A stretch of 64,000 bases of DNA, from the NCBI GenBank assembly GCA_963780395.1, contig CAWABY010000015.1, positions 62,001-126,000 of the forward strand. The letters are read 5' to 3'. The notes under the pieces are model-generated. The model worked only from the letters and a program-made list of their open reading frames with translations. It was not told the origin of the DNA and ran no database searches. Source of the DNA: VGBV01 sp963780395 (GTDB lineage: Bacteria > Actinomycetota > Thermoleophilia > Solirubrobacterales > 70-9). This document shows, piece by piece, positions 54,728 through 62,219 of this stretch (the first letter of the stretch is position 1; each line of letters opens with the position of its first letter). The translations under genes and the position numbers were made by a program.

Positions 54728-55134
54728 ATGTCGGAGGAGAACGTGGAGGTCGTGCGTGTGGCCTATGAAGCGCTTGCCCGTGCAGGGCTTGATCGGTTCA
54801 TGGAGCACTTCACCGATGACGTCGAATACCGCGTCCTCGAGGGTGCACTCGACGGCGACCTCGCTCCGCTCCACGGCCAGGATGCCGTTCGGGCATGGCT
54901 CCAAGACTGGATCGACATGTTTGACGGGTTCTGGCAGCAGCTGGTGGAGCTGATTGATGCCGGTGGGGACACCGTGTTCACGGCCGAGCGGTTCGGCGGA
55001 CGCGCTCGGCTCAGCGGCGTTGAGGCGGATTCGCCCAACTGGACGGTCTTCACCATCCGCGACGGGAAGATCGCGAGCGGCCACGAATACGCGACCCGTG
55101 AAAGGCCCTCGAAGCCGCCGGGCTGTCGGAGTAG
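54728..55134 (+). CDS. SnoaL-like (NTF2-fold) protein, copy 2, late frameshift
   Basis: A 135-residue NTF2-fold protein beginning SEENVEVVRVAYEALARAGLDRFMEHFTDDVEYRV. It has the typical WLQDWIDMFDGFWQQLVELIDAGGDTVF helix-strand pattern and NWTVFTIRDGKIASGHEY. One base is missing near 55100; restoring it yields the ending KALEAAGLSE and a stop at 55134, exactly as in copy 1. As written the frame runs on for 56 unrelated residues. The 25 bases before the ATG (including TACTGC, a weak -10) are shared with copy 1. The ligand or substrate is unknown. Confidence 0.75.
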
Positions 55135-55204
55135 CTGCGAGGATCACGCAGCGACCTGGATCACCGGCAGAGCGAGTCCCTCCGGTTTATCTGTGGATAG
55201 GTGG
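55105..55204 (+). repeat. Cassette 3' repeat, copy B
   Basis: Copy of 54580-54678 following SnoaL copy 2. Together with the shared 5' bases it shows that the whole gene cassette was duplicated, about 525 bases apart. Confidence 0.8.
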
Positions 55205-55215
55205 AAGGCCGGGCA

Positions 55216-55689
55216 CTACCGCGTCGGGGCGAGCGCGACGGCGAGGATCGCCGCCGGATTGCCCGGCGGCCAGTCGGGAAGCGGGTCGATGGTGTCGAGC
55301 TGAATGAACCCGCAAGCGAGCCAGAAGGCACGGGTCGCTTCGTAGGGGGCATAGTCGGCGGACGGATCGAGCGTCTTGACTTCGACGATCTGCACGCCGT
55401 CAGCGCTCAACTCGTCCAAGATGTGGTTGACGAGCCGGGTGCCGAGGCCTGCTCCTCGGCGATCGGCGGCGACCGCGATCCACAGGATCTCCGCCGCGCA
55501 CATGCCGCGGAGCCGCACGATGGCGAAGCCGATGACGCCGCCTGCGTCGTCGATGACCCAGCCACAGTGGTCTCGCAGGTCGCTTCGCACCTTCTCGGGC
55601 ACGTCATCGGTAAAGAAGTCGTCCAGGCCAACGACGATCGCGACGCACGTGTCGGCATCCTGCGCGGTGGCGGCCCGTATCGACGCCAT
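55216..55689 (-). CDS. GNAT-family N-acetyltransferase
   Basis: A 157-residue GNAT enzyme: SIRAATAQDADTCVAIV at the start, GWVIDDAGGVIGFAIVRL, then the acetyl-CoA site EILWIAVAADRRGAGLGTRLVNHIL (Q/R-x-x-G-x-G/A signature) and the final FWLACGFIQLDTI. The substrate is unknown. It points toward the SnoaL cassettes and lies inside the tRNA-Arg-bounded 1.9-kb segment, so it may be an acquired gene. The frame is intact, unlike its neighbours. Confidence 0.87.
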   Translation of the reverse strand: MASIRAATAQDADTCVAIVVGLDDFFTDDVPEKVRSDLRDHCGWVIDDAGGVIGFAIVRLRGMCAAEILWIAVAADRRGAGLGTRLVNHILDELSADGVQIVEVKTLDPSADYAPYEATRAFWLACGFIQLDTIDPLPDWPPGNPAAILAVALAPTR

Positions 55690-55763
55690 CGCTCGTCAGC
55701 GACTCCAATTGACCGTCTGCGCGTGCATCCGGCCAAGCAAACCACACGTCGCTTCTTCCTTCG

Positions 55764-55817
55764 GTGATTGCGTCGGAGGAGAACGTTGAAATTGCGCGCG
55801 CGTCTGCTCTTCCCTGA
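55764..55817 (+). pseudogene. Truncated N-terminus of a third SnoaL-like cassette
   Basis: A GTG-started frame reads V-I-ASEENVEIARASALP then stop. SEENVE is the conserved N-terminus of the two complete SnoaL cassettes. The match ends and the stop codon falls exactly at 55817, one base before the 48-bp tRNA duplicate begins. It therefore looks like a cassette cut by the recombination event. Confidence 0.55.
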
Positions 55818-55819
55818 AG

Positions 55820-55893
55820 CGCGCCCGACTGGACTCGAACCAGTGACCTTCGGTTTCGTAGACCGACGCTCTATCCAACTGAGCTACGGGCGC
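55820..55893 (-). tRNA. tRNA-Arg (anticodon ACG)
   Basis: A 74-base cloverleaf. The acceptor GCGCCCG pairs with CGGGCGC, the D-arm is in GCTCAGTTGGATAGAGC, the anticodon stem TCGGT/ACCGA closes loop CTACGAA with anticodon ACG, and the T-arm is CTGGTTCGAGTCCAG. CCA is not encoded. Its 3' half is duplicated at 53911 and, more weakly, at 47570, marking it as an integration site. Confidence 0.95.
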
Positions 55894-55930
55894 GTGCGGG
55901 GACAGCGTAGCGGCGGAAACCGAGGCGAAT

Positions 55931-58042
55931 TCAGCCGGGAAGCTTGAACGGGACCGGGGTCACGACGACGCCGGGCCGCGAGCGCATCAGCCTGCGCAGG
56001 CCGCGGGCGACGCCGTTATGGAGGGGGCGTTGCAGGACGCTGGCGGGGACCAGCTCGGGCAGGACCAGGTTCATGGTCAGGTCCGGGCGCTGGGCATGCA
56101 GGTCCTGCAGGTAGCGGGCGAGCGGCGCCAGCGTCGCGCGGTAGGGGGAGTGGACGATCTCCAGCGGGAAGTGGGCGCCCCAGGCGTCCCACCGGCGCCG
56201 GAACTCCTTGGCGTCGTCGGGGTCGGTGCTGACGTGGACGGCCAGGACCGGCGCGCCGAGCGTGGAGGCGTAGGAGAGGGTCTGCAGGCGCAGCAGGTCA
56301 AGCCGCAGCACCGGGACGACGACGAACTGGTCCGCGCGATGCCGGGGCGGCGCCTCGAGCGCGGGGGTCGCCTGCGCCTGGGCCGCGGGCGCCCGGGGAT
56401 CGACGGCGAGCGCGCGGGAAACGTCCTCGTAGTGGCGGCGGATGCGCCAGCCGAGCAGGGAGAGGCCGGCGACCAGGAGCACCGCGACCCAGGCGCCCTC
56501 GGTGAACTTGGTGGCGGCGGCGACAAGCGCGACGATGGCCGAGAGCGCGGCGCCGACGGCGGCGATCGCGACGCCCTTGCGCCAGCCGGCGTGGCGGTGA
56601 CGGCGCCAGTGCACCACCATTCCCGCCTGCGCGCAGGTGAAGGCGACGAAGACGCCGATCGCGTACAGCGGCACGAGTGAGTTCGTGTTGCCGTCGAAGG
56701 CGGCGAACAGGGCGGCGGCCACGATCGCGAGGGCGATCGCGCCGCGGCTGTAGACGAGCCGGTCGCCCAGCCGCATCAGCGGGCGCGGGGCGTGGTCGCC
56801 CTGGGCCATCACCGAGAGCAATCTGGGGAAGCCGGTGAACGCGGTGTTGGCGGCCAGCAGCAGGATCAGGGCGGTGGAGGCCTGGATGAAGACGTAGCCG
56901 GCGCCGTCACCCAGGGTCTCGTGGGCGAGCGAGGAGAGCACGGTCTCGTCGCTGACCGGGACGATGCCCTCGAGGTGGATGACGGCGATCAGGCCCACGA
57001 ACATCGAGACCAACAGCCCCACCATCACCGTCAGCGTCGCCCGCGCGTTCTTCCAGGCCGTCGGCGTGAACACCGGCACGGCGTTGGAGATCGCCTCGAT
57101 GCCGGTCATCGCGGTCGCCCCCGAAGAGAAGGCGCGCAGCACCAGCAGCGCGGTCACCCCTTCGACCGCGGCCGGGTTCGAGGTCGGCGGCTGCGCCTCG
57201 AAGCCCTTGCCGCCCAGGTCGATCAGGCTCCAGGCGATCAGCAGGAACATGGCGCCGATGAAGGCGTAGGTGGGGATCGCGAACAAGGTTCCGGCCTCGC
57301 GCACGCCGCGCAGGTTCGCCACCAGCAACAGCGCGATCACCGCCAGCCCGATTACGACCGTGTCGTCGTAGAGCCCGGGCAGCGCCGAGGTGATCGCCGC
57401 GACGCCGGCCGAGATCGAGACGGCGACGGTCAGCACGTAGTCGACCAGCAACCCCGAGCCCGCCATCAGGGCCGGCGCCTCGCCCAGGTTCTCGGCCGCG
57501 ACGCTGTAGGAGCCGCCGCCGTCCGGGTACTCCTTGATCACCTGCCGGTACGAGACCCCGGTGGCGACCATCAGCACCACGATCGCCACCGCCAGATAGA
57601 GCGAGATGTCGAGGGCGCCAGTGCCGGCCAGCAGCAGGACGACCAGCATCGCCTCGGGCCCGTAGGCGACCGATGAGAGGGCGTCCGAGGAGAGGATCGG
57701 GAGCGCGACCAGCTTCCGCATCCGCTCCAGGGCGACCGCGGTCAGCGCCAGCGGCGGGCCCAGCAGGACTCGCCGGACCCTGAGCAGGGCCGAGCCGACG
57801 CGCGTCGGCTCGGCCTCGGCCTCGGCGGTCGCCGTGACCTCGTCCTTGCGGGCCGAGGAGACGAAGTCGACCGGGGCGACGAAGCGACCGCGTCGCCGCC
57901 CGCCGCGAGGCGCGGCCAGGTCCCCGAGGTCGGGGTCCACCGGCAGCGCGCGCAGCTGCTCGGAGCGACTCGCCAGCGCTCGCCCCCACTCCTCCCCCAG
58001 GCCGCGCAGCGCCGCCAGCTCGGGCGATCCGGCGTCGCTCAT
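55931..58042 (-). CDS. kimA: KimA-type potassium/proton symporter (APC superfamily)
   Basis: A 703-residue transporter closely matching Bacillus KimA, the high-affinity K+ importer repressed by c-di-AMP. Diagnostic strings are LSSDALSSVAYGPEA, SYRQVIKEYPDGGGSYSVAAENLG, SGLLVDYVLTVAVSISAGVAAITSALP and LRAFSSGATAMTGIEAISNAVPVF. Twelve membrane helices span about 105-530. The cytosolic C-terminal domain (DQFVVVPVLRLDLLRLQTLSYAS..VLAVHVSTDPDDAKEFRRRWDAW) is present, as in KimA. The 90-residue N-terminal extension, with REQ- and PRGGRRRGR-like stretches, is unusual. ATG with TAGGCT six bases upstream. Divergent from the FMN oxidase. Confidence 0.85.
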   Translation of the reverse strand: MSDAGSPELAALRGLGEEWGRALASRSEQLRALPVDPDLGDLAAPRGGRRRGRFVAPVDFVSSARKDEVTATAEAEAEPTRVGSALLRVRRVLLGPPLALTAVALERMRKLVALPILSSDALSSVAYGPEAMLVVLLLAGTGALDISLYLAVAIVVLMVATGVSYRQVIKEYPDGGGSYSVAAENLGEAPALMAGSGLLVDYVLTVAVSISAGVAAITSALPGLYDDTVVIGLAVIALLLVANLRGVREAGTLFAIPTYAFIGAMFLLIAWSLIDLGGKGFEAQPPTSNPAAVEGVTALLVLRAFSSGATAMTGIEAISNAVPVFTPTAWKNARATLTVMVGLLVSMFVGLIAVIHLEGIVPVSDETVLSSLAHETLGDGAGYVFIQASTALILLLAANTAFTGFPRLLSVMAQGDHAPRPLMRLGDRLVYSRGAIALAIVAAALFAAFDGNTNSLVPLYAIGVFVAFTCAQAGMVVHWRRHRHAGWRKGVAIAAVGAALSAIVALVAAATKFTEGAWVAVLLVAGLSLLGWRIRRHYEDVSRALAVDPRAPAAQAQATPALEAPPRHRADQFVVVPVLRLDLLRLQTLSYASTLGAPVLAVHVSTDPDDAKEFRRRWDAWGAHFPLEIVHSPYRATLAPLARYLQDLHAQRPDLTMNLVLPELVPASVLQRPLHNGVARGLRRLMRSRPGVVVTPVPFKLPG

Positions 58043-58048
58043 GGCGGC

Positions 58049-58054
58049 AGCCTA
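58049..58054 (-). promoter_or_regulatory. -10 hexamer TAGGCT, leaderless start
   Basis: TAGGCT on the minus strand lies six bases before the ATG of the potassium transporter, in the 62-base divergent region shared with the FMN oxidase. Confidence 0.5.
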
Positions 58055-58104
58055 GTCGTCTGGATATAAGGTGAGCCGCCGATGGTGCTCCACCGACGGC
58101 ACGG

Positions 58105-59163
58105 ATGAGCGAGCCCCTCAGCATCGCCGACCTCGAGGCGCTGGCGGCCGACCGCCTCGAGCCCGGGGCGCACGGCTACTTCGCGGGCGGCGCCGGGGAC
58201 GAGCGCACACTGAGGCGAAACGTCGAGGCCTTCCGCGAGTGGGAGCTGTGGCCGCGCGTGCTCGTCGACGTCTCGGAGGTCAGCACGGCGATCGAGCTGA
58301 TGGGCGCCCGGCTGGAGCTGCCGGTGCTGATCGCCCCTGTCGCGTTCCAGAAGCTGGCCCATCCCGACGGCGAGGTGGCGATGGCGCGCGCGGCCGAGGC
58401 CGCAGGGACGGTGATGTGTCTGTCCACGATCGCCACCTGCGGCCCGACCGAGGTCGGCGCCGGCTGCGCGGGGCGCAAGTGGATGCAGCTCTACAGCTTC
58501 CGCGACCGCGGCATCACCCGTGCGCTGCTTGACGAGGCCGCCGAGGCGGGCTTCGAGGCGGTGCTGCTGACGGTGGACGCGCCGTACGCCGGCAAGCGCG
58601 AGCGCGACTTCCGCACCGGCTTCGAGGTCCCGGCCGACGTCACGGCCCCCGCCGTCAAGCAGGCCTCGGGAGGACGCGACCTGACGGTGGCCGAGGTCTT
58701 CGGCCTGGTCGACCCGGCGCTGGGCTGGGAGGACCTGGCCGAGCTGGTCGACGCCTCCGAGCTGCCGGTCCTGGTCAAGGGCCTTGTCCGGGCCGACGAC
58801 GCCGAGCTGGCCGTCGAGCACGGGGCCGCGGGGGTCGTCGTCTCCAACCACGGTGGCCGCCAGCTCGACGGCGCCCCGGCGACGATCGACGCCCTGCCCG
58901 AGGTCGTGGACGCCGTCGGCGGCCGCATCCCCGTGCTGGTGGACGGCGGCATCCGCCGCGGCACGGACATCGCGGTCGCCCTGGCGCTGGGTGCGGACGC
59001 CGTGCTCGCCGGCCGCGCCTGCCTGTGGGGCCTGGCTTGGGACGGGCAGGCCGGCGCCGAGCGCGCGCTCGAGATCCTTCGCGACGAGCTGCGCCTGGCC
59101 CTCGCTCTGCTCGGCTGCTCCTCGCCTGAGGCGATCGACGCTTCCCAGGTTCGCCGTCGCTAG
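58105..59163 (+). CDS. FMN-dependent alpha-hydroxy-acid oxidase/dehydrogenase
   Basis: A 352-residue TIM-barrel flavoprotein of the lactate/glycolate oxidase family. Visible parts are YFAGGAGDERTLRRNVEAF (N-terminal helix), PVLIAPVAFQKLAHPDGE, LSTIATCGPTEVGAG, WMQLYSFRDR, TVDAPYAGKRERDFRTGF and LPVLVKGL (FMN Lys). The active-site signature is SNHGGRQLD with the base His, then IPVLVDGGIRRGTDIAVALALGADAVLAGRACLWGL. The substrate is an L-2-hydroxy acid (lactate, glycolate or mandelate). No LldR regulator or permease nearby. It is divergent from the K+ transporter; the start at 58105 gives normal length. Confidence 0.93.
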   Translation: MSEPLSIADLEALAADRLEPGAHGYFAGGAGDERTLRRNVEAFREWELWPRVLVDVSEVSTAIELMGARLELPVLIAPVAFQKLAHPDGEVAMARAAEAAGTVMCLSTIATCGPTEVGAGCAGRKWMQLYSFRDRGITRALLDEAAEAGFEAVLLTVDAPYAGKRERDFRTGFEVPADVTAPAVKQASGGRDLTVAEVFGLVDPALGWEDLAELVDASELPVLVKGLVRADDAELAVEHGAAGVVVSNHGGRQLDGAPATIDALPEVVDAVGGRIPVLVDGGIRRGTDIAVALALGADAVLAGRACLWGLAWDGQAGAERALEILRDELRLALALLGCSSPEAIDASQVRRR

Positions 59164-59257
59164 CCTTCCGCCGCCATCAGTCGCGGCGGTGGCGGTCGCC
59201 CACGTCAGTCGCGATTGCTGCGCAATCGCTCCGAAAATCTGCGACCGTCCGCCGCTC

Positions 59258-60673
59258 GTGGACAACCGCCTCTCAGCAACCGACATGTCCTCGCTGTTCG
59301 CGGAGCGGGACCAGATCCACGTCAACGTCGGGGCCACCCTGATCGTCGAGGGGGCGGCGCCCAGCTACGAGCAGCTCGTCACGCACGTCGAGAACAGGCT
59401 GGAGCTGGTGCCGCGCTTCCGCCAGCGCATCGTCGAGGTGCCGCTTGGGATCGAGAACCCTGTCTGGGCCGACGACCCCGAGTTCGACGTATGCCGCCAC
59501 GTGCGCCACCTCGGGGTCCCGCGCCCGGGGCGCCTGGCCCAGCTCCGCGACCTGATCGGCCGGATCATGTCGGAGCCACTCGACTTCCAGCACCCCCTGT
59601 GGCAGCTCTATCTGATCGACGGTCTGTCGGGCCGTCACGCGTACCTCTCGAAGACCCACCACGCGCTCGTCGACGGCGTCGCCGCGGTGGACATCGGAAT
59701 GATCCTGCTCGACTCGAAGCCGACCCGGACCAAGATCAAGCCGCCCGAGGACCCCTGGAGCCCAGCGCCACCGAAGCGGGGCGAGCTGTTCGCCCAGGCG
59801 GCCGCCTACGCCGTGCAGCGGCCGTTCAAGGCGGCCGGCCGCGCCGTCGGGCACACGGTGAAGATGCCGGCCAAGACCGCCACCAGCGTGATCCGGACCG
59901 CCGAGGCGTTCACCGGACTCGCCTCCACGGGCCCCTCCTGTCCGAGGAGCCGCTTCAACGTGCCGGTCGGCCGCGACCGTCTGGTCGCCTGGGCCAAGAC
60001 CGACCTCGATCGCCTCAAGCGGGCGAGGGACGCGGTCGAGGGCTCCACCGTCAACGACGTCGTGCTCTCGATCGCGTCAGGAGCGCTTCGGCTCTACTTC
60101 GAGGGGCGCGGGGAGAGGTCGCCGAGCTACCTCGTCGCCCTGGTCCCGGTCAGCATCCGCGAAGAGGGCGAGCAGCACGAGCTCGGCAACCGGATCTCGA
60201 CGATCCTCGTTCCGTTGCCGGTGTCCGAGCCCGACCCTCTGAAGCGGCTCGAGATCCTGCGCGACGAGACCGCGAGGCTGAAGGAGTCCGACAACGCCCG
60301 CGCCGCCTCGCTGATCGTCGAGGCGACGGGCTGGACCCCGCCGACGATCAACCGCGTGCTGTCCTCGGCGATGTCCCGGCCGCTGGTCTTCAACCTCGTC
60401 GTCTCCAATGTGCCGGGGCCGCAGCAGCCGCTCTACCTGCTGGGGCGCCGGATCCGGGAGATCTACCCATACGTGCCGCTCTCGCCTCAGAATCACGCGC
60501 TCTCGATGGGGCTGGTCAGCTACGACGGGCGAGTGTTCTTCGGCATGGCCGGGGACCGGGACGTGGTCGCCGACCTCGACGACTTCGCCGCCGCGCTGGG
60601 GGCGGCGATGCGCGAGCAGCCGGTCCCCCGCCGCAAGCCGGCGGAAAAGCCGAAGGCCACCAGCGGAAGGTGA
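59258..60673 (+). CDS. Wax ester synthase / diacylglycerol O-acyltransferase (WS/DGAT)
   Basis: Makes wax esters or triacylglycerol from acyl-CoA in actinobacterial storage-lipid formation. The 471-residue protein starts VDNRLSATDMSSLFAERDQIHVNVG. It has the catalytic motif HHxxxDG in KTHHALVDGVAAVD near 138 and the later conserved segments VNDVVLSIASGALRLY, LGNRISTILVPLPV, NLVVSNVPGPQQPLYLLGRR and SMGLVSYDGRVFFG. The GTG at 59258 was chosen because it matches family starts; the frame is open further upstream only by composition. It stops five bases before the convergent tRNA-Ser. Membrane-associated enzyme acting at nascent lipid bodies. Confidence 0.93.
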   Translation: MDNRLSATDMSSLFAERDQIHVNVGATLIVEGAAPSYEQLVTHVENRLELVPRFRQRIVEVPLGIENPVWADDPEFDVCRHVRHLGVPRPGRLAQLRDLIGRIMSEPLDFQHPLWQLYLIDGLSGRHAYLSKTHHALVDGVAAVDIGMILLDSKPTRTKIKPPEDPWSPAPPKRGELFAQAAAYAVQRPFKAAGRAVGHTVKMPAKTATSVIRTAEAFTGLASTGPSCPRSRFNVPVGRDRLVAWAKTDLDRLKRARDAVEGSTVNDVVLSIASGALRLYFEGRGERSPSYLVALVPVSIREEGEQHELGNRISTILVPLPVSEPDPLKRLEILRDETARLKESDNARAASLIVEATGWTPPTINRVLSSAMSRPLVFNLVVSNVPGPQQPLYLLGRRIREIYPYVPLSPQNHALSMGLVSYDGRVFFGMAGDRDVVADLDDFAAALGAAMREQPVPRRKPAEKPKATSGR

Positions 60674-60677
60674 AAAG

Positions 60678-60767
60678 CGGAGAGGGAGGGATTCGAACCC
60701 TCGAGAGAGCTATTAGCCCCCTACTCGCTTAGCAGGCGAGTGCCTTCAGCCGCTCGGCCACCTCTCC
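60678..60767 (-). tRNA. tRNA-Ser (anticodon GCT)
   Basis: A 90-base class II tRNA. Acceptor GGAGAGG pairs with CCTCTCC, the D-arm begins TGGCCGAGCGGCTGAAGGC, and the anticodon stem CTCGC/GCGAG closes loop CTGCTAA (anticodon GCT). A long variable arm (AGGGGGCTAATAGCTCTCT) and T-arm GAGGGTTCGAATCCCTC follow. CCA is not encoded. Confidence 0.96.
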
Positions 60768-60788
60768 GGGCGAATACGGGCCCGATTG

Positions 60789-60794
60789 TAGGCT
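60789..60794 (+). promoter_or_regulatory. -10 hexamer TAGGCT before aldolase
   Basis: TAGGCT lies eight bases before the ATG at 60803. GGAG also precedes the ATG, so a leaderless or a short-leader start are both possible. Confidence 0.4.
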
Positions 60795-60802
60795 GGCTGG
60801 AG

Positions 60803-62050
60803 ATGTCCGGCACCGAGATCGACACCCCGACGCCGCTGCCGATCCCCACCCCCACCGAGGCCTACGAGCGCTACGAGCAGATCTTCGAGGGCGTGCAGGC
60901 GCCGTTCGCCTTCCTCGATCTCGACGCCGTCTGGTCCAACGCAGCCGACATGCTGCGCCGCGCCCGCGGCAAGGCGATCCGGATCGCGAGCAAGTCGGTT
61001 CGGTGCCGCCCGGTGCTCGAGCGCCTGCTCGACCTCGACAGCGGCTTTCAGGGGGTCCTGAGCTTCACCCTGCCCGAGACGCTGTGGCTGTGGGAGCGCG
61101 GGCAGCGTGATCTGGTCCTCGCCTACCCGACCGCCGACGGCGCCTGCCTGACCCGGCTGGCGCGGCTCACCGCCGAGCGCCCCGACGAGGCGCCCGTGGT
61201 GATGGTGGATTCGGTCGAGCACCTGGACCTGATCGAGGAGTCGGCGGGGTCGTTCGTGGCGCCGATCCGGGTGGCGATCGACATCGACGTCTCCTGGTGG
61301 CCGCTCGGCGGCATCGTCAAGATCGGTCCCAAGCGCTCGCCGGTGAGGACCGCCGAGCAGGCCGCGTCGCTGGCTCGCGAGATCGAGCGCCGCGAGCGGG
61401 TGAAGCTGGTCGGGTTGATGGCCTACGAGGGCCAGATCGCCGGGGTCGGCGACGCGGTGCCGGGCAAGGCGATCGCCAATCGCCTCACTCGCGCGATGCA
61501 GACTGCCTCGGCCAAGGACGTGCGCGAGCGCCGCGCCGAGGTGGTCACCGCCGTCTCCCAGGTGACCGAGCTCGAGTTCGTGAACGGCGGCGGCACGGGC
61601 TCGATCGAGCAGACCGCGTCAGAGTGGGCGGTGACCGAGGTCGCCGCGGGGTCGGGCTTCTACGCGCCGGTGCTGTTCGACCACTACAGCTCGTTCGATC
61701 TGAACCCGGCGGCGATGTTCGCGCTGCCGGTGGTGCGGAAGCCGGCTACCGAGGTGGCGACGACGCTTGGCGGCGGCTACCTGGCCTCCGGCGTGGGCGC
61801 CAAGGACCGCATGCCCGTCCCCCACCTGCCCGGCGGCCTTCGCCTGGATTCTTTCGAGGGCACGGGGGAGGTGCAGACACCGGTGATCGGATCCGCAGCC
61901 GAGCGGCTCTCGATCGGGGATCGGGTCTACTTCCGCCACATCAAGGCGGGCGAGCTCTGCGAGCGCTTCAACAGCCTCTACCTGGTCACGGGCTCCACGA
62001 TCCGCGACGAGGTGCCCACCTACAGGGGCGAGGGCAGGGCATTCCTCTAG
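60803..62050 (+). CDS. D-threonine-aldolase-like, fold type III PLP enzyme (amino acid deaminase/aldolase)
   Basis: A 415-residue alanine-racemase-fold protein. The PLP Lys region is IRIASKSVRCRPVLERLL near 75, followed by VAIDIDVSW, GPKRSPVRT and LVGLMAYEGQIAG. ELEFVNGGGTGSIEQT (phosphate-binding) and EVAAGSGFYAPVLFDHY lead to a C-terminal beta domain (IGDRVYFRHIKAGELCERFNSLYLV) with metal-binding His/Cys candidates, as in DSD1/D-threonine aldolases. Likely reactions are D-threonine cleavage or D-serine deamination. The ATG at 60803 has TAGGCT and GGAG upstream. It is followed by a 23-bp repeat and a hairpin that probably terminates it. Confidence 0.87.
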   Translation: MSGTEIDTPTPLPIPTPTEAYERYEQIFEGVQAPFAFLDLDAVWSNAADMLRRARGKAIRIASKSVRCRPVLERLLDLDSGFQGVLSFTLPETLWLWERGQRDLVLAYPTADGACLTRLARLTAERPDEAPVVMVDSVEHLDLIEESAGSFVAPIRVAIDIDVSWWPLGGIVKIGPKRSPVRTAEQAASLAREIERRERVKLVGLMAYEGQIAGVGDAVPGKAIANRLTRAMQTASAKDVRERRAEVVTAVSQVTELEFVNGGGTGSIEQTASEWAVTEVAAGSGFYAPVLFDHYSSFDLNPAAMFALPVVRKPATEVATTLGGGYLASGVGAKDRMPVPHLPGGLRLDSFEGTGEVQTPVIGSAAERLSIGDRVYFRHIKAGELCERFNSLYLVTGSTIRDEVPTYRGEGRAFL

Positions 62051-62054
62051 GGGT

Positions 62055-62123
62055 CCCTCACTAATAGGCCTGTCCAACCCTCGCTAGTAAGCCTGTCCAA
62101 CCCTCACTAGTAGGCCTGTCCAA
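62055..62123. repeat. Three perfect-period 23-bp tandem repeats
   Basis: Copies at 62055-62077, 62078-62100 and 62101-62123 with consensus CCCTCACTAGTAGGCCTGTC plus CAA. Each differs at one to three positions. Non-coding, right after the aldolase stop. Confidence 0.9.
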
Positions 62124-62136
62124 CGCAGGCCTGCTA
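62108..62136 (+). terminator. Hairpin formed by the last repeat copy
   Basis: TAGTAGGCCTG and CAGGCCTGCTA pair over 11 bases (one G-T) with a 7-base loop, followed shortly by AAAAA. A probable terminator of the aldolase gene. Confidence 0.55.
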
Positions 62137-62160
62137 CCGAAAAACGGTCTTATGGGCCCG

Positions 62161-62203
62161 CGATTTCGCCTCTACCTTCGTTGTTGACAGGGGCCCGAAA
62201 TCG
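62161..62203. other. Inverted repeat upstream of the GGDEF gene
   Basis: CGATTTCG (62161-62168) and CGAAATCG (62196-62203), each adjoining GGGCCCG, enclose a TTGACA (62184-62189) that could be a -35 element. A matching -10 is not evident. Possible regulatory site for the diguanylate cyclase. Confidence 0.35.
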
Positions 62204-62219
62204 AAGGGATTCGAGAGGG

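Noticed and set aside
54196..55817. Integron cassette array
   Set aside because: The repeated 3' flanks lack the GTTRRRY/RYYYAAC core sites of attC and no integron integrase is present.
62055..62123. CRISPR array
   Set aside because: Repeats are directly adjacent with no spacers, only three copies, and no cas genes in the window.
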